Shown: piece by piece, positions 18,670 through 30,068 of the stretch | Layout: each line of letters begins with the position of its first letter | Numbering within the stretch: the stretch's first letter is position 1 | Assembly: GCF_021366795.1 (NCBI RefSeq) | Contig: NZ_JAHCPS010000014.1 | Coordinates: 1-37,425, forward strand | Direction of reading: 5' to 3' | Length of the DNA: 37,425 bases | Source: Macrococcoides caseolyticum | Lineage (GTDB): Bacteria > Bacillota > Bacilli > Staphylococcales > Staphylococcaceae | Translations under genes and position numbers: made by a program | The notes under the pieces: generated by a model | The model's database searches: none | Told to the model about the DNA's origin: nothing | Seen by the model: only the letters and a program-made list of their open reading frames with translations

Positions 18670-21600
18670 GACAAATAATTGATACGTTATTAAATAATGA
18701 TGAACGTTTTAATGAATTTAATAGTCGCATAGGGAAAGAGAATATTTTAGTTACAGGTTTGAATCCGAGTGCAAAAGCAGTAATATTAGCTGAAAGTTAC
18801 TTAAAGCATAGAAAGCAAATGATTGTTATAACGAGTAATTTATTTCAGGCTGAAAAGTTAGAAAATGATTTAGCACAACTGATTGATGAGGATGAGTTAT
18901 TTAAATTTCCTGTTCAAGATATAATGATTGAAGAATTCTCGACAAAAAGTCCTGATTTGATGAGAGAACGTATACGTACGTTAACCCACCTGGCAAATGG
19001 CCATGTTGGGCTATTTCTCGTTCCGATAAATGGTCTGCAAAAACTTGTGAGTCGCAAGGACTTATTTACAAATTATTATAGGGAAATTAGTTTAGGAGAA
19101 GATATTGATTTAACAGGACTGCAACAAGATTTAATTGATATGGGCTATCAAAAAAGTGAGCGTGTTACAACGTTAGGTGAATTTTCAGTTCGTGGTGGAT
19201 TGATAGATATTTATCCAATGATTGGTGAACCTGTTCGAATCGAGCTATTTGATACGGAAGTAGATTCAATTCGATACTTTGATGCAGATAGCCAGCGCTC
19301 TTTAAATAATATTGATTCAGTTGAAATTTCTACAGCAAGTGAATTTATATTTAGTAAGGATGACATTCAGCTCCTCGAACATAATTTGGCAGATGCATTC
19401 GAGAAAACACGCCAAAAAATCGCTACAAATGTCCGTGATGACTTACGTGACACGTATCAAACGATAAAAGTAAACATGGGTGAGTTACTTAACCATAATA
19501 TATTAAGGCGTGTTGTTCGTTTTGCATATGCAAGTCAAACGACGATTGCAGACTATTTTAAATCAGATGCCATCATTGTTGTTGATGAAATCAACAGAGT
19601 GAATGAGGCGATAGAATCAAGTATTCGTGAAGCTAGTGAATTTCAACAGTCTTTAATTGAGTCTGGTCGAGGTTTTATTGGACAGACTTTTATTAAAGAA
19701 GATAGTTTAGAATCACTCATGAATCAATTTAATGTGGCTTATTTTACGTTGTTTACTGCTTCCATGCCTGTCGCAATTCAAAATATCTTTAAGTTTTCAT
19801 GTAAACCATTGCAACAGTTTTATGGACAGTATGATTTAATGTTTTCTGAGTTCGACCGTTTCAGAAAAAATGACTTTAACGTAGTAGTACTTGCTAGTAA
19901 TCATACCCGTAAAGAAAAAATTAAATCAATGCTTGCGGATATGAATTTGTCGGTGACGCTTGATGTTCGTGAAAGTAAGGGTGGGGTAAATACGATTGTT
20001 GAAGGGGATTTATCTGAAGGTTTCGAGTTACCTTACATGAAGCTTGTTGTTGTGACTGAACACGAACTCTTCAAACTGCGTAAAGAAAAGCCGAAACGAA
20101 CGAAGAAGTTATCGAATGCCGAGAAAATTAAATCTTATCAGGAATTAAATGTAGGTGACTACATCGTTCATGTGCATCATGGGGTAGGACGCTATATGGG
20201 CGTTGAAACACTGCTTGTTAATAAGATGCATAAGGATTATATAAAAATTCAATATAAAGGTACAGATCAACTATTCGTTCCAGTCGATCAAATGAATTAT
20301 GTACAGAAGTTTGTTGGTTCAGAAGATAAAGAACCCAAATTGAATAAACTCAGTGGTACTGAGTGGAAGAAGACAAAGGCACGTGTTCAACAAAGTGTAG
20401 AGGATATTGCTGAAGAGTTATTAAAGTTATATCAAGAACGTGAACGTGTAGAAGGTTATCAATTTGGTCCAGATACTGAAGCCCAGGAAACATTTGAAAT
20501 GGACTTCCCTTATGAACCAACAGTCGATCAGGTGCAAAGTTTGATAGAGATTAAGCAGGATATGGAAAAGTGTAAACCGATGGATAGATTGTTGTGCGGA
20601 GATGTGGGTTACGGAAAAACGGAAGTTGCAGTGCGTGCTGCGTTTAAAGCTGTGATGGACGGCAAGCAAGTTGCATTTTTAGTACCAACAACCATATTAG
20701 CACAACAACATTACGAAACGTTAATTGAACGAATGCAGGATTACCCTGTTGAAATTCAATTGATGAGTCGCTTTAAAACAAAAAAGGAAGTTGATGAAAC
20801 GAAAAAAGGATTAAAATCAGGTTTTGTAGATATCGTAGTAGGGACACATAAATTACTCAGTAAAGATATCGTTTATAAAGATTTAGGGTTATTGATTGTG
20901 GACGAGGAACAACGCTTTGGTGTAACGCATAAAGAGAAAATAAAAGCATTGAAGACCAATGTAGATGTTCTAACGCTTACCGCTACGCCTATTCCAAGGA
21001 CATTACATATGAGTTTACTTGGTGTACGTGATTTATCTGTAATAGAGACACCACCAGAAAACAGATTTCCAGTACAAACGTATGTTTTGGAGTACCAACA
21101 TAATTTTATTAAAGAAGCGATGGAACGTGAATTGTCGCGTAATGGGCAAGTGTTCTATCTATATAATCGTGTTGCGAGCATCTATCAGAAGGCTGAACAG
21201 CTTGAAATGATGATGCCTGATGCGCGTATTGCTGTAGCACATGGACAGCTATCTGAACGTGTACTAGAAGAGACAATGCTTGGCTTTATTAATGGTGAAT
21301 ACGATATATTAGTAACAACGACCATTATTGAAACCGGCGTCGATGTTCCGAATGCGAACACTTTAATTATCGAGGATGCAGATCGTTTTGGTTTAAGCCA
21401 ACTTTACCAATTACGTGGACGAGTCGGACGAAGTAATCGTATTAGTTACGCCTATTTCTTACATGCACCTAATAAAGTGTTAACTGAAGTTGCAGAACAA
21501 CGGTTACAAGCAATCAAAGAATTTACTGAGCTCGGATCAGGATTTAAGATTGCGATGCGCGATTTAAATATTCGAGGTGCCGGAAACCTACTTGGGCGAC

Positions 21601-22163
21601 AACAACATGGTTTTATTGATTCTGTAGGCTATGATTTATACTCTGAAATGCTACAACAAGCAGTGAACGAAAAACGTGGCATTAAGCAAGAAGAAGAAGT
21701 ACCACAACTTGAAATAGATGTAGAAGTAGATGCTTATATTCCGGCCGATTATATTCGGGAGGAACAAGCTAAGATTGAATTCTATAAGAAATTACGAAGT
21801 GTAACGTCGGAGTCCGAGCTTATGGATATTCAGGATGAGATGACTGATCGATATGGAGAATATCCGGAAGCGGTTGACCAGCTGATGAAGGTTGTTGAAA
21901 TACGAGTCAATGCAATTGCTTTTGGCATTGTAAATGTTAAGGATAACGGTAAAGCAATTGAACTTGAAACAAGTGTTGCAACGACAAATAAAATCAATGG
22001 AGAACGTTTATTTAAAGCAACTGAAAATTTCGGACGAGATTTGAAAATAGAATACAAAGATAATACAATAATGTTCACGCTCAAGAAAAGTGCAAATTGG
22101 TTGAGTACTTTAGTGCAATTGACGCGTCAAATTCAAGAAGGAATAGAAATCGATGGAGAATAA
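18666..22163 (+). CDS. mfd: Transcription-repair coupling factor
   Basis: Mfd removes RNA polymerase stalled at DNA lesions and recruits UvrA. At 1165 residues it is full length. In order, it has a degenerate UvrB-like N-terminal region, an RNA-polymerase-interacting domain near residues 490-560 ([21 protein letters not shown]), and superfamily 2 translocase motifs: Walker [11 protein letters not shown] at 645-654, DEEQ at 746-749 and TATPIPRT. The second RecA domain has RGRVGRS and the TRG segment with RGAGNLLG. It is coupled to pth upstream and overlaps the next gene by 11 bases. The Bacillus genes fin (between pth and mfd) and spoVT (after mfd) are absent. Confidence 0.98.
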   Translation: MRQIIDTLLNNDERFNEFNSRIGKENILVTGLNPSAKAVILAESYLKHRKQMIVITSNLFQAEKLENDLAQLIDEDELFKFPVQDIMIEEFSTKSPDLMRERIRTLTHLANGHVGLFLVPINGLQKLVSRKDLFTNYYREISLGEDIDLTGLQQDLIDMGYQKSERVTTLGEFSVRGGLIDIYPMIGEPVRIELFDTEVDSIRYFDADSQRSLNNIDSVEISTASEFIFSKDDIQLLEHNLADAFEKTRQKIATNVRDDLRDTYQTIKVNMGELLNHNILRRVVRFAYASQTTIADYFKSDAIIVVDEINRVNEAIESSIREASEFQQSLIESGRGFIGQTFIKEDSLESLMNQFNVAYFTLFTASMPVAIQNIFKFSCKPLQQFYGQYDLMFSEFDRFRKNDFNVVVLASNHTRKEKIKSMLADMNLSVTLDVRESKGGVNTIVEGDLSEGFELPYMKLVVVTEHELFKLRKEKPKRTKKLSNAEKIKSYQELNVGDYIVHVHHGVGRYMGVETLLVNKMHKDYIKIQYKGTDQLFVPVDQMNYVQKFVGSEDKEPKLNKLSGTEWKKTKARVQQSVEDIAEELLKLYQERERVEGYQFGPDTEAQETFEMDFPYEPTVDQVQSLIEIKQDMEKCKPMDRLLCGDVGYGKTEVAVRAAFKAVMDGKQVAFLVPTTILAQQHYETLIERMQDYPVEIQLMSRFKTKKEVDETKKGLKSGFVDIVVGTHKLLSKDIVYKDLGLLIVDEEQRFGVTHKEKIKALKTNVDVLTLTATPIPRTLHMSLLGVRDLSVIETPPENRFPVQTYVLEYQHNFIKEAMERELSRNGQVFYLYNRVASIYQKAEQLEMMMPDARIAVAHGQLSERVLEETMLGFINGEYDILVTTTIIETGVDVPNANTLIIEDADRFGLSQLYQLRGRVGRSNRISYAYFLHAPNKVLTEVAEQRLQAIKEFTELGSGFKIAMRDLNIRGAGNLLGRQQHGFIDSVGYDLYSEMLQQAVNEKRGIKQEEEVPQLEIDVEVDAYIPADYIREEQAKIEFYKKLRSVTSESELMDIQDEMTDRYGEYPEAVDQLMKVVEIRVNAIAFGIVNVKDNGKAIELETSVATTNKINGERLFKATENFGRDLKIEYKDNTIMFTLKKSANWLSTLVQLTRQIQEGIEIDGE

Positions 22164-23658
22164 AAGTCCGGCATTTAATAGTGTGATTGTACTAACGATT
22201 ACGATGCTTATTGTAAAAATATTAAGTGCGATTTATAGAGTACCTTATCAAAATGTATTAGGTGATACAGGGCTATATGCTTACCAGCAAGTGTATCCTA
22301 TTATCGCTATCGTTTCGGTTTTATCGCTTAATGCAATACCATCTGTTATTAGTCAATCACATTATAAAAGTGCATTTTTAGAAAAATTATATAAAAAAAT
22401 GACCTGGATGAGTATTATTATTTTGATGCTGATATTTATTTTTAGTGATTTGTTAGCGCAATTCATGGGTGATGCGATGCTTAGTACTATGTTACGTATT
22501 TCAAGTCTTGTGTTACTTCCTTTTCCGACAGTTGCAATGATACGTGGCAAATTACAACTCAATCATGAAATGAAACAGATTGCCTATTCTCAAGTAATCG
22601 ATCAAATTTTACGTGTATCGATTATATTAATTGCGATTGCATTGTTTGTATGGCTGGATTTATCAGTTTACGAAAGTGGGGCAATAAGTGTATTCGGTTC
22701 GTTTATAGGGATGAATGGTGCGTGTCTTTATTTAATATGGAGTAATAAGAGAAGTCCGGTGTATTACCGAGGAAATAATTCAGGAACTTATCGGAACTTT
22801 GTGATGCTGATATTATTTTACAGTTTGAGTTATTTGATTATGATATTATGGCAACTTGTCGATAGCTTTACAGTGATTAATCAACTTAAGTCTATAATGC
22901 CTTTAAATGAGGCAAGGACATTGAAGGGGATTTATGATCGTGGTGGATCTCTTATTCAAATGGGCTTAATTGTAACAACATCATTTTCATTAGTGCTCAT
23001 CCCATTGTTGTCGGAATGCATTCATAACGGTCAACTAAAGCAAATGAACAGCTATGCAAATAGTGCATTAAAGATTACGGTAGTATTTAGTAGTGCAGCG
23101 GCAATAGGATTAATGAATTTAATCAAGCCGTTTAACATGTTCTTATTTAAGTCGGTGACGGGTTATGAGGCATTGTTTATTTATATGCTTGCTATTATTT
23201 TTGTGTCGCTTATTATTATGTACACTGCAATGTTACAAATATTTGAATCTTATCGTATACAGTTATGGGGTGTTGTATTAGGCTTAGCATTTAAAATGAT
23301 TCTCAATAGTATGCTTATTCCACTATTTGATATTAAAGGTGCGGCACTGGCCTCGGTGTTGGGCTTATTGATATATGCGATAGTTTTGCATATAGGTGTT
23401 GTACGAATTTATGCTATTGATTTTTCTTCGTTTTTAATCAAGTGGATTGGGACACTTCTAATCATGAGTGGATTACTTCAATGTGTGAATCTGATTAAAT
23501 TTGATTCACGACTAAGTGCACTTTGCGTCGCGCTTTTAGGGGTATTCTTAGGTGTCTTTGTAGTTGTTTATGCTATGATTAAGTTGAAAATAATCAGTCG
23601 GGATGAATGGCTTCATTTACCGTTTGGCAATATGATGAATAAATTAATGAAAGAGTGA
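22153..23658 (+). CDS. yabM: MurJ/SpoVB-like polysaccharide flippase (YabM)
   Basis: This 501-residue integral membrane protein belongs to the MOP/MVF exporter superfamily, which flips lipid-linked oligosaccharides or lipid II. Hydrophobic segments run the whole length, consistent with about 14 helices. The N-terminus has the family pattern of [21 protein letters not shown] basic loop and [19 protein letters not shown] in mid-sequence also match. Whether it carries lipid II or another envelope lipid cannot be told. The ATG lies inside the end of mfd with only a weak RBS-like AAGGAATAG, which suggests translational coupling. Confidence 0.85.
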   Translation: MENKSPAFNSVIVLTITMLIVKILSAIYRVPYQNVLGDTGLYAYQQVYPIIAIVSVLSLNAIPSVISQSHYKSAFLEKLYKKMTWMSIIILMLIFIFSDLLAQFMGDAMLSTMLRISSLVLLPFPTVAMIRGKLQLNHEMKQIAYSQVIDQILRVSIILIAIALFVWLDLSVYESGAISVFGSFIGMNGACLYLIWSNKRSPVYYRGNNSGTYRNFVMLILFYSLSYLIMILWQLVDSFTVINQLKSIMPLNEARTLKGIYDRGGSLIQMGLIVTTSFSLVLIPLLSECIHNGQLKQMNSYANSALKITVVFSSAAAIGLMNLIKPFNMFLFKSVTGYEALFIYMLAIIFVSLIIMYTAMLQIFESYRIQLWGVVLGLAFKMILNSMLIPLFDIKGAALASVLGLLIYAIVLHIGVVRIYAIDFSSFLIKWIGTLLIMSGLLQCVNLIKFDSRLSALCVALLGVFLGVFVVVYAMIKLKIISRDEWLHLPFGNMMNKLMKE

Positions 23659-23662
23659 TTGG

Positions 23663-24832
23663 ATGAAGAAGATAACAGTAGTAGGGTTAGGGAACTATGG
23701 TTTAGATGAGTTACCTTTTGGCATTTATCGCTTTTTAAATAAAGCAGATAAAGTCTATGTAAGAACATTAAGTCATCCAGTAGTTGAAGATTTAGAAGAT
23801 ATTGAGTGGATTAGTTTTGATGACGTTTACGAGGATAATGATAGCTTTGATAATGTTTATGAAGAGATAGTGAGACGGCTAAAGCAATTTGCTGAAACAG
23901 AAGATATCATATATGCAGTACCGGGTCATCCTATGGTGGCAGAATCTACGACAGAACGCCTGCTTGCAGATGAAAGTATAAAAATTGAAATATTAGGCGG
24001 TAAAAGCTTTATTGATGACTTATTTCAAGCGGTACAGTTTGACCCGAACAATGGCTTCCAGATGATTGATGGCACGCTTTTAAATCAAGCAGCGATTAAT
24101 CCGCGTAATGGAATTATTATTACTCAGGTCTATGATCAACTGATTGCAAGTGATGTTAAAATATCGTTGTTAGACATTTATCCGGCAGAGCATAACGTTG
24201 CTATAGTAACAGGTGCACGTGGTGAAAGTGCAGAAGTAACATGGCGAGCATTACATGAAATGGATCATGACTTTGCTTTGTCGAATTTAACGTCATTATT
24301 TATTCCGCCACTCCCAGTAGATGCGTTATCAGGTGATTTCGACTATTTCACAGAAGTGATGGATACACTTGTTAGTGAAAACGGATGCCCGTGGGATAAG
24401 AAGCAAACACATCATACTTTAAAGCGATACTTACTTGAGGAATCGTATGAATTATTTGAAGCAATAGATAATGATGATATTGATCATATGATTGAAGAAT
24501 TAGGTGATATTCTATTGCAAGTTGTGTTTCATGCGGCTATTGCAAAGAAAGATTATATGTTTGATGTACGTGAAGTGGTTAAAATTATTACAGAGAAGAT
24601 GATTCGTCGTCACCCTCATGTATTCGGTGATGCATCAATATCAACGATTGAAGAATTAAACGTAGTATGGAATAATGCAAAAGCAAAAGAAGGTAAAACA
24701 GAAAGAACAGTAAAACAAGAGAAAATTTTTGCAGATATCTTCTTAAAGTTATATGATTTGAATAAATCTCAAGGCATATCTTTAGAAGATGCTTTGAAAG
24801 AAATAGCAGGTGAAAAGAATGAGACTCGATAA
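23663..24832 (+). CDS. yabN: Tetrapyrrole-methylase/MazG fusion, nucleoside triphosphate pyrophosphohydrolase
   Basis: This protein has an N-terminal SAM-methylase-like domain (VVGLGNYGLDELPFG and IIYAVPGHPMVAEST) of unknown substrate. A C-terminal MazG domain follows, with GCPWDKKQTH, the metal-binding EESYEL...EELGDILLQ, and RRHPHVFGD. MazG hydrolyses NTPs, including damaged ones, to monophosphates. At 389 residues it is about 100 shorter than Bacillus YabN. The shortfall is at the end, so the second, degenerate MazG repeat appears to be missing. It begins 4 bp after yabM and overlaps rqcP by 14 bases. Confidence 0.93.
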   Translation: MKKITVVGLGNYGLDELPFGIYRFLNKADKVYVRTLSHPVVEDLEDIEWISFDDVYEDNDSFDNVYEEIVRRLKQFAETEDIIYAVPGHPMVAESTTERLLADESIKIEILGGKSFIDDLFQAVQFDPNNGFQMIDGTLLNQAAINPRNGIIITQVYDQLIASDVKISLLDIYPAEHNVAIVTGARGESAEVTWRALHEMDHDFALSNLTSLFIPPLPVDALSGDFDYFTEVMDTLVSENGCPWDKKQTHHTLKRYLLEESYELFEAIDNDDIDHMIEELGDILLQVVFHAAIAKKDYMFDVREVVKIITEKMIRRHPHVFGDASISTIEELNVVWNNAKAKEGKTERTVKQEKIFADIFLKLYDLNKSQGISLEDALKEIAGEKNETR

Positions 24833-25088
24833 ATATTTAAAAGTGTCACGATTAATTAAAAGACGTACATTAGCAAAAGAAGTCAGTGATCAAGGAAGAA
24901 TTAAAATAAATGGTAATATAGCAAAAGCATCAAGTACAGTAGCGGTTAACGATCAATTAGAAATTCGCTTAGGTCAACGCATTATTACAGTTATAGTGAC
25001 CGATTTAAAAGAACATGCAACAAAAGACAATGCAAAAGGTATGTTCGACGTGCTAAAAGAAGAAAAAATAGAACAGTCTTTTGAATAG
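24819..25088 (+). CDS. rqcP: RqcP (YabO), S4-domain ribosome quality control factor
   Basis: RqcP works with RqcH on obstructed 50S subunits, holding the peptidyl-tRNA during C-terminal alanine tailing of stalled chains. The 89-residue protein is essentially one S4 RNA-binding domain: MRLDKYLKVSRLIKRRTLAKE, GRIKINGNIAKAS and VAVNDQLEIRLG. The ATG at 24819 is preferred to the GTG three codons upstream because AGGTGA serves as its RBS and the family begins MRLDKYL. It is nested into the yabN end. The Bacillus sporulation genes yabP and yabQ, which follow yabO, are absent. Confidence 0.95.
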   Translation: MRLDKYLKVSRLIKRRTLAKEVSDQGRIKINGNIAKASSTVAVNDQLEIRLGQRIITVIVTDLKEHATKDNAKGMFDVLKEEKIEQSFE

Positions 25089-25099
25089 AGGTGTATCTT

Positions 25100-25483
25100 A
25101 TGGCCAAAACAGTACAAAAGATTGATAATGAATATACTAGAGAACAGGCGAGAAAACATCGTGTTAATATAAAAAGTAGTAAGATAGTAAGAAAACGAAT
25201 CACAGTATTTGGTGGTATTCTACTAGCAATTCTTCTATTCTTGACGATGCTGTTACTATTTCAGATGAATACGAATAGAGAATTAAAGCAAGAACAGGAA
25301 AAACAAACGGCAGAACTAGAACGTCTTAAGGACAAAGAAATTGCACTTAAAGAACGTCTGAAACAATTAAATAGTAAAGAATATATTGAAAAAATTGCAC
25401 GTAGCGAATATTTTTTAAGTAATGATGGTGAAGTCATCTTTAAAATCCCTGAAAAAGATAAAGAGAAGGGAAGTACAGAGTGA
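25100..25483 (+). CDS. divIC: Septum formation initiator DivIC
   Basis: DivIC is the FtsB-type bitopic division protein that joins FtsL and DivIB at the divisome. The 127-residue protein has a basic cytoplasmic N-terminus, one membrane span at about residues 34-55 (FGGILLAILLFLTMLLLF), and an extracytoplasmic coiled coil rich in E, K and L at about 60-95. The conserved YIEKIARSEYFLSNDGEVIF segment follows. The ATG at 25100 is chosen because AGAGGTG lies 6 bases upstream. It ends the pth-to-divIC operon. Confidence 0.95.
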   Translation: MAKTVQKIDNEYTREQARKHRVNIKSSKIVRKRITVFGGILLAILLFLTMLLLFQMNTNRELKQEQEKQTAELERLKDKEIALKERLKQLNSKEYIEKIARSEYFLSNDGEVIFKIPEKDKEKGSTE

Positions 25484-25516
25484 ATTCAGATTTCACAGAT
25501 AATTTGATTTATCAAG

Positions 25517-25545
25517 TTGTAAAAAGAGGGAATCAAGCATATAAT
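25517..25545 (+). promoter_or_regulatory. Sigma-A promoter of yabR
   Basis: TTGTAA (25517-25522), 17 bp and a perfect TATAAT (25540-25545) lie in the divIC-yabR gap and predict a start near 25552. Confidence 0.7.
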
Positions 25546-25587
25546 GATATATTATGAAGAATTATATCGGGAGGATTTATTGAACTT

Positions 25588-25974
25588 ATGGCAATTGAAG
25601 TTGGAAACAAATTAAAAGGTAAAGTTACAGGCATTAAAAATTTCGGTGCGTTCGTTGAGTTACCTGAAGGCAAAAGCGGATTAGTTCACATCAGTGAAGT
25701 CGCTGATAGTTATGTTGAGAATATTGCGGAACATTTAAAAGTGGGCGATGAAGTAGAAGTTAAAGTATTAACAATTGGAGATGACGGTAAAATCAGTCTT
25801 TCAATTAAGAAAGCAAAAGAGCGTCCAAGAAAGCCTGTGCCGCCAAAAGTTGAGAAAAAGCCTGAAGACTTTGAAAAGAAATTATCTAATTTCTTAAAAG
25901 ACAGTGAAGATCGACTAACTTCAATTAAACGTCAAACTGAATCACGTCGTGGCGGTAGAGGATCTAAACGTTAA
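25588..25974 (+). CDS. yabR: S1 RNA-binding domain protein YabR
   Basis: This 128-residue protein has a single N-terminal S1 domain (residues 3-75: GNKLKGKVTGIKNFGAFVEL, SGLVHISEVAD, HLKVGDEVEVKVL and GKISLSIKKAK). A basic, proline- and lysine-rich tail ends in RRGGRGSKR. It resembles general stress protein 13 and likely binds RNA or ribosomes; the exact role is unknown. The family start MxIEVG fixes this ATG, but the only strong RBS (GGGAGG) is 13 bases away, an unusually long spacing. It has its own promoter and a following hairpin. The Bacillus spoIIE, yabS and yabT genes that come next are absent. Confidence 0.92.
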   Translation: MAIEVGNKLKGKVTGIKNFGAFVELPEGKSGLVHISEVADSYVENIAEHLKVGDEVEVKVLTIGDDGKISLSIKKAKERPRKPVPPKVEKKPEDFEKKLSNFLKDSEDRLTSIKRQTESRRGGRGSKR

Positions 25975-25995
25975 TACGTGATTTCCAAATACATC

Positions 25996-26030
25996 AAGAG
26001 CTAGGGCAGCGTCCCTGAGCTCTTATTTTG
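25996..26030 (+). terminator. Hairpin terminator after yabR
   Basis: AAGAGCTAGGG pairs with CCCTGAGCTCTT with one bulged G, followed by ATTTTG. The T run is short, so some transcription may continue into tilS, for which no separate promoter is evident. Confidence 0.65.
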
Positions 26031-26047
26031 TTAAGGAGGACGAGGCA

Positions 26048-27283
26048 TTGGACGTACTTTGGAATGCTGAAGCAAGTGTGGCTGTAGCTGTATCTGGTGG
26101 CGTAGATAGTATGGTGTTACTGGATAAGGTTAGGCATACACAACATTTCCGAAAACTTTATGCATTGCACGTTAACCATCAATTACGTGATGCTTCTTTA
26201 GAAGAGGCACAGATGATAGAAAACTACTGTAAAGCTCACGATATTGAATTGATTGTTCATACAATTCCAAAGGACCATTTTGATCTCTCTAGAAGTATTC
26301 AGGAAGAAGCGCGTATCATAAGATATCAATTTTTTGAATCAATTATTTTTGAACGAGGTATTGACTGTTTGCTTACTGCCCATCATAAAGATGATCAGAT
26401 TGAGACAATTTTCTTTAGACTTTTGACGAAACGATATTACTTGCAACCTATAGATATTCAAGCGGTTGTGGATAAGCGACGCTATCAAATAATACGACCA
26501 CTACTTCATAGAAATAAATCTGAGGTGATAGCATATGCTAAAAAGTATGACGTTCCTTATATGGATGATGAATCAAATTTTGAAAATAAATATGTGCGAA
26601 ATTTTATACGCAATGATGTCTTTAAACGTCTAGATGCCTCACCTTTAGAAAAAGAAAATTTATTAGAATTAGCAAATTATATGACAGATGTGAATGAATT
26701 AATAAATGGACATCTATTAAAGTTTAAATCACAAATCAATAACGGTGAATTGTCTAGAAGTGAATTACTGAAAGAAAATCGCCTTGTTATACAGCGCGTG
26801 TTATCAGAGCTACTTAATATTCATTTAGGCAACTATGCCCAGAGCTATAGTATGCTAGATGAAATCATTCGTGTACTTCACAGTCATACGCCACATGCTT
26901 CATTTGAAATCACTCCAGGTTGGCATATTCAAATTGCTTATGATAAATTGATAGTACGTAATAAAAATAAAATGATTGATGAATATATCGAAATAACTTC
27001 ACCCGGGAAATATTACTTTAATGAGTATTTGATTGAAATAAATCGAGTCGATGAACCCATTCTTATTAGGGCTAGACAAGCAGGAGACCGTATTAAAATT
27101 AATGGTGATCATCAAAAAGTCTCACGTATTTTAAAAGATCTGAAAATTCCAGTTTACGATCGACCTAGAGTACCTATTATCTGTACAAACAATGAAGTAA
27201 TAGCTGTCGGAAATTATAAGAAAAATCATCACCCATTCAATAAAGATATTATAATTAAAAAAGGAGATATTAATAATGCATAA
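26048..27283 (+). CDS. tilS: tRNA(Ile) lysidine synthetase
   Basis: TilS converts C34 of the CAU-anticodon tRNA(Ile2) to lysidine, an essential step for reading AUA. The 411-residue protein has the N-type PP-loop motif SGGVDS at residues 16-21, LHVNHQLRD, and the family [17 protein letters not shown]-terminal TilS domain ([20 protein letters not shown]) follows. The start is TTG, 8 bases after AAGGAGGA. No ATG fits before the PP-loop. It overlaps hpt by 8 bases. Confidence 0.95.
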   Translation: MDVLWNAEASVAVAVSGGVDSMVLLDKVRHTQHFRKLYALHVNHQLRDASLEEAQMIENYCKAHDIELIVHTIPKDHFDLSRSIQEEARIIRYQFFESIIFERGIDCLLTAHHKDDQIETIFFRLLTKRYYLQPIDIQAVVDKRRYQIIRPLLHRNKSEVIAYAKKYDVPYMDDESNFENKYVRNFIRNDVFKRLDASPLEKENLLELANYMTDVNELINGHLLKFKSQINNGELSRSELLKENRLVIQRVLSELLNIHLGNYAQSYSMLDEIIRVLHSHTPHASFEITPGWHIQIAYDKLIVRNKNKMIDEYIEITSPGKYYFNEYLIEINRVDEPILIRARQAGDRIKINGDHQKVSRILKDLKIPVYDRPRVPIICTNNEVIAVGNYKKNHHPFNKDIIIKKGDINNA

Positions 27284-27815
27284 CGATATTGAAAGTGTTG
27301 TACTTACAAAAGAACAAATTGAGGCTGCGTGTGAACGATTAGGTAAAGAAATTACTAAAGATTACGATGGGAAGTTCCCGTTATGTGTAGGTATTTTAAA
27401 AGGGTCTATTTTATTCATGGCAGATCTAATTAAACATATTGATACACATGTAGAAATTGAATTCATGGATGTTTCTTCTTATCATGGCGGAACAGAATCA
27501 ACGGGTGAAGTTAAAATTCTTAAAGATTTAGATGTATCCGTTGAAGGAAGAGATATCATTATAATTGAAGATATTTTAGAAACAGGTACGACACTCAATG
27601 CGATCATTGATTTATTGAAATATCGTAAAGCAAAATCAATTGAAATTGTTACTTTACTTGATAAACCAATGCGTCGCAAAGTTGATATTGAAGCAAAATA
27701 TGTCGGTGAAAAAATTCCCGATGATTTCGTAGTAGGTTACGGATTAGACTATCAGGAAAAATATCGTAACTTGCCGTATATCGGTTTATTGAAAGAAGAA
27801 GTTTATAGTAAATAA
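27276..27815 (+). CDS. hpt: Hypoxanthine (guanine) phosphoribosyltransferase
   Basis: Hpt salvages hypoxanthine and guanine to IMP and GMP using PRPP. The 179-residue protein has the PRPP-binding motif [14 protein letters not shown] at about residues 94-107, in the staphylococcal form with ILET. It also has the [11 protein letters not shown] loop, [15 protein letters not shown] and [11 protein letters not shown]. The ATG lies inside the tilS end and AAAGGAG is its RBS, so tilS and hpt are coupled. This tilS-hpt-ftsH order is conserved across Firmicutes. Confidence 0.97.
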   Translation: MHNDIESVVLTKEQIEAACERLGKEITKDYDGKFPLCVGILKGSILFMADLIKHIDTHVEIEFMDVSSYHGGTESTGEVKILKDLDVSVEGRDIIIIEDILETGTTLNAIIDLLKYRKAKSIEIVTLLDKPMRRKVDIEAKYVGEKIPDDFVVGYGLDYQEKYRNLPYIGLLKEEVYSK

Positions 27816-27874
27816 TTACACTTAAGTTAATTTTAACGATGCATGAAGTGCATAAGCTCAATTAGTAGATTGTA

Positions 27875-27895
27875 TATCATTTAGTATGATAAAAT
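27875..27895 (+). promoter_or_regulatory. Extended -10 promoter of ftsH with overlapping inverted repeat
   Basis: TGATAAAAT (27887-27895) is an extended -10 element. The inverted repeat TATCAT-TTAGT-ATGATA (27875-27891) overlaps it, as an operator would. No strong -35 box is seen. The binding protein is unknown. Confidence 0.5.
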
Positions 27896-27933
27896 CTTTT
27901 TTAGCTTTACAAATAGGTAGGAGGACAACGTGA

Positions 27934-30006
27934 ATGCAAAAAGCCTTTCGTAGTATATTGATGGTAACACTAATAGGTATTGTCTTATTCGGTGTGTTTT
28001 CAATGATAAATGGCACGGGTTCGATGCCAAAACAGATGACATACACGAAACTAATGTCACAGCTGGAAAAAGGCAATGTTGAAGAAATGACAATCCAGCC
28101 AGGACAAGATGTATATTTAGTCAAGGGGAAATTAAAAGGTTCTAAACCGAATGAAACGTTTACGTCAGTATTGATGTATAACAATCAAAAAGATTTGGAT
28201 AAAATCACTAAAATAGCAGAAGAGCAAGATGGTGATTTAAAATTTGATATAAAACCAGCAGATAAAGAAAATGTATTTTTAGGAATGCTTAGTACATTGA
28301 TACCACTGCTGTTATTAGCATTTTTCTTTATTTTCTTCTTATCTCAATCGCAAGGCGGTGGCGGTGGCGGCCGTGTTATGAATTTTGGTAAATCTAAAGC
28401 GAAGCTCTATGATGATAAAAAGAAAAAAGTCCGCTTTAAAGATGTTGCCGGAGCGGATGAAGAAAAAGCTGAATTAATTGAAATTGTTGATTTTCTTAAA
28501 GATAACCGTAAATTTATAAAAATGGGTGCACGAATCCCTAAAGGTGTACTTTTAGTTGGGCCTCCAGGGACAGGTAAAACTTTGATTGCACGTGCCGTTG
28601 CAGGTGAAGCAGGCGTTCCATTCTTCTCAATCAGTGGATCAGACTTCGTTGAAATGTTCGTCGGTGTCGGTGCGAGTCGTGTACGTGACTTGTTCGAAAA
28701 TGCTAAGAAAAATGCGCCATGTATTATCTTTATCGATGAAATTGATGCAGTGGGACGTCAACGTGGTGCTGGTGTTGGTGGTGGACATGATGAACGTGAA
28801 CAAACATTAAACCAGTTACTTGTTGAGATGGATGGATTTGGTGAGAATGAAGGTATTATCATGATTGCCGCTACAAATAGACCGGATATTTTAGACCCTG
28901 CGTTACTTCGTCCTGGACGTTTTGACCGACAAATTCAAGTGGGCGCGCCGGATGTTAAAGGTCGCGAGGCTGTGTTACGTGTGCACGCAAAGAACAAACC
29001 TTTAGATGAAACAGTTGACTTAAAAGCGTTAAGTCAACGTACACCAGGATTTAGTGGTGCAGATTTAGAAAACTTATTAAATGAAGCGGCACTTGTGGCT
29101 GCCCGTCAAGGTAAGACTAAGATTGATATGCGTGATATTGATGAAGCGACAGACCGTGTGATTGCTGGACCAGCTAAGAAATCACGTGTTATTTCTGAGA
29201 AAGAACGTAATATTGTTGCATGGCACGAAGCGGGTCATACGATTATTGGTTGTGTCTTAGATGAAGCAGAGATGGTTCATAAAGTTACAATCGTACCACG
29301 TGGTCAAGCGGGTGGTTATGCGATGATGTTACCGAAGCAAGACCGTTATTTCATGACAAAACCAGAATTATTAGATAAGATTGTTGGATTATTAGGTGGT
29401 CGTGTTGCAGAAGAAATCACTTTCGGTGAAGTATCAACAGGGGCGCATAATGACTTCCAGCGTGCAACAGGTATCGCGCGTAAGATGGTGACTGAATATG
29501 GTATGAGTGATAAACTTGGGCCATTGCAATTCGGTCAGGCGCAAGGTGAAGTGTTCTTAGGACGCGATATGGGCCATGAACCAAACTATTCAGATCAAAT
29601 TGCATATGAAATTGATTTAGAAGTTCAACGTATTATTAAAGAAAGTTACGCAAGATGTAAGGAAATCCTTCTAAAACATCAGGATAAACTTGATTTAATT
29701 GCGAAGACATTGTTAACTGAAGAAACATTGGTTGCAAATCAAATTAATGAATTATTTACCAAAGGTACGTTGCCTGAAGTAAATTATGATGATTCACATT
29801 TGTACCATATGAAAGAAAAAGAAAGTGTGACAGATAATACAGAAGATTCACGTGTTACTGTTAAGGATGTCGAAGATGATTCAACGGACGCAGGCTCTTC
29901 TTATGAAGAGGTAAAAGAGCAATTACAAAATCCTGATACGCCTGTAGATGAAACGAAATCTGAACCACAACCAAAAGTTGATAAATTAGACAAAGATAAA
30001 TTTTAA
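27934..30006 (+). CDS. ftsH: ATP-dependent membrane zinc protease FtsH
   Basis: FtsH is a hexameric membrane-anchored AAA+ protease that degrades misfolded membrane proteins and regulators. The 690-residue protein has a first membrane helix at about residues 5-25, an extracytoplasmic domain, and a second helix at about 115-138. Walker A is GPPGTGKT at 209-216, Walker B is IIFIDEID, the second region of homology is [20 protein letters not shown], and the zinc motif HEAGH is at 431-435. The C-terminal tail of about 70 residues is highly charged. AGGAGG lies 9 bases before the ATG. The Bacillus coaX gene that follows ftsH is absent here. Confidence 0.98.
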   Translation: MQKAFRSILMVTLIGIVLFGVFSMINGTGSMPKQMTYTKLMSQLEKGNVEEMTIQPGQDVYLVKGKLKGSKPNETFTSVLMYNNQKDLDKITKIAEEQDGDLKFDIKPADKENVFLGMLSTLIPLLLLAFFFIFFLSQSQGGGGGGRVMNFGKSKAKLYDDKKKKVRFKDVAGADEEKAELIEIVDFLKDNRKFIKMGARIPKGVLLVGPPGTGKTLIARAVAGEAGVPFFSISGSDFVEMFVGVGASRVRDLFENAKKNAPCIIFIDEIDAVGRQRGAGVGGGHDEREQTLNQLLVEMDGFGENEGIIMIAATNRPDILDPALLRPGRFDRQIQVGAPDVKGREAVLRVHAKNKPLDETVDLKALSQRTPGFSGADLENLLNEAALVAARQGKTKIDMRDIDEATDRVIAGPAKKSRVISEKERNIVAWHEAGHTIIGCVLDEAEMVHKVTIVPRGQAGGYAMMLPKQDRYFMTKPELLDKIVGLLGGRVAEEITFGEVSTGAHNDFQRATGIARKMVTEYGMSDKLGPLQFGQAQGEVFLGRDMGHEPNYSDQIAYEIDLEVQRIIKESYARCKEILLKHQDKLDLIAKTLLTEETLVANQINELFTKGTLPEVNYDDSHLYHMKEKESVTDNTEDSRVTVKDVEDDSTDAGSSYEEVKEQLQNPDTPVDETKSEPQPKVDKLDKDKF

Positions 30007-30010
30007 TTAA

Positions 30011-30055
30011 ATGAGGCTGGATGAGGAGCGTTGCTTCGACTCCGCCTCTTTTTAA
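30011..30055 (+). terminator. Imperfect terminator after ftsH
   Basis: An outer GAGGC/GCCTC stem and an inner GGAGCG/CGACTCC stem with a bulge are followed by TTTTT. It sits between ftsH and the hslO RBS, and readthrough to hslO is plausible. Confidence 0.65.
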
Positions 30056-30068
30056 AAGGAGAAAAATA

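Noticed and set aside
25480-25557. A 25-codon frame starting GTG over the divIC stop
   Set aside because: The stretch contains a good promoter for yabR and the frame has no recognisable product or strong RBS; chance is the simpler explanation.
28586-28810. A 74-residue plus-strand frame inside ftsH
   Set aside because: It lies fully within the conserved AAA+ region of ftsH in another frame and resembles no family.
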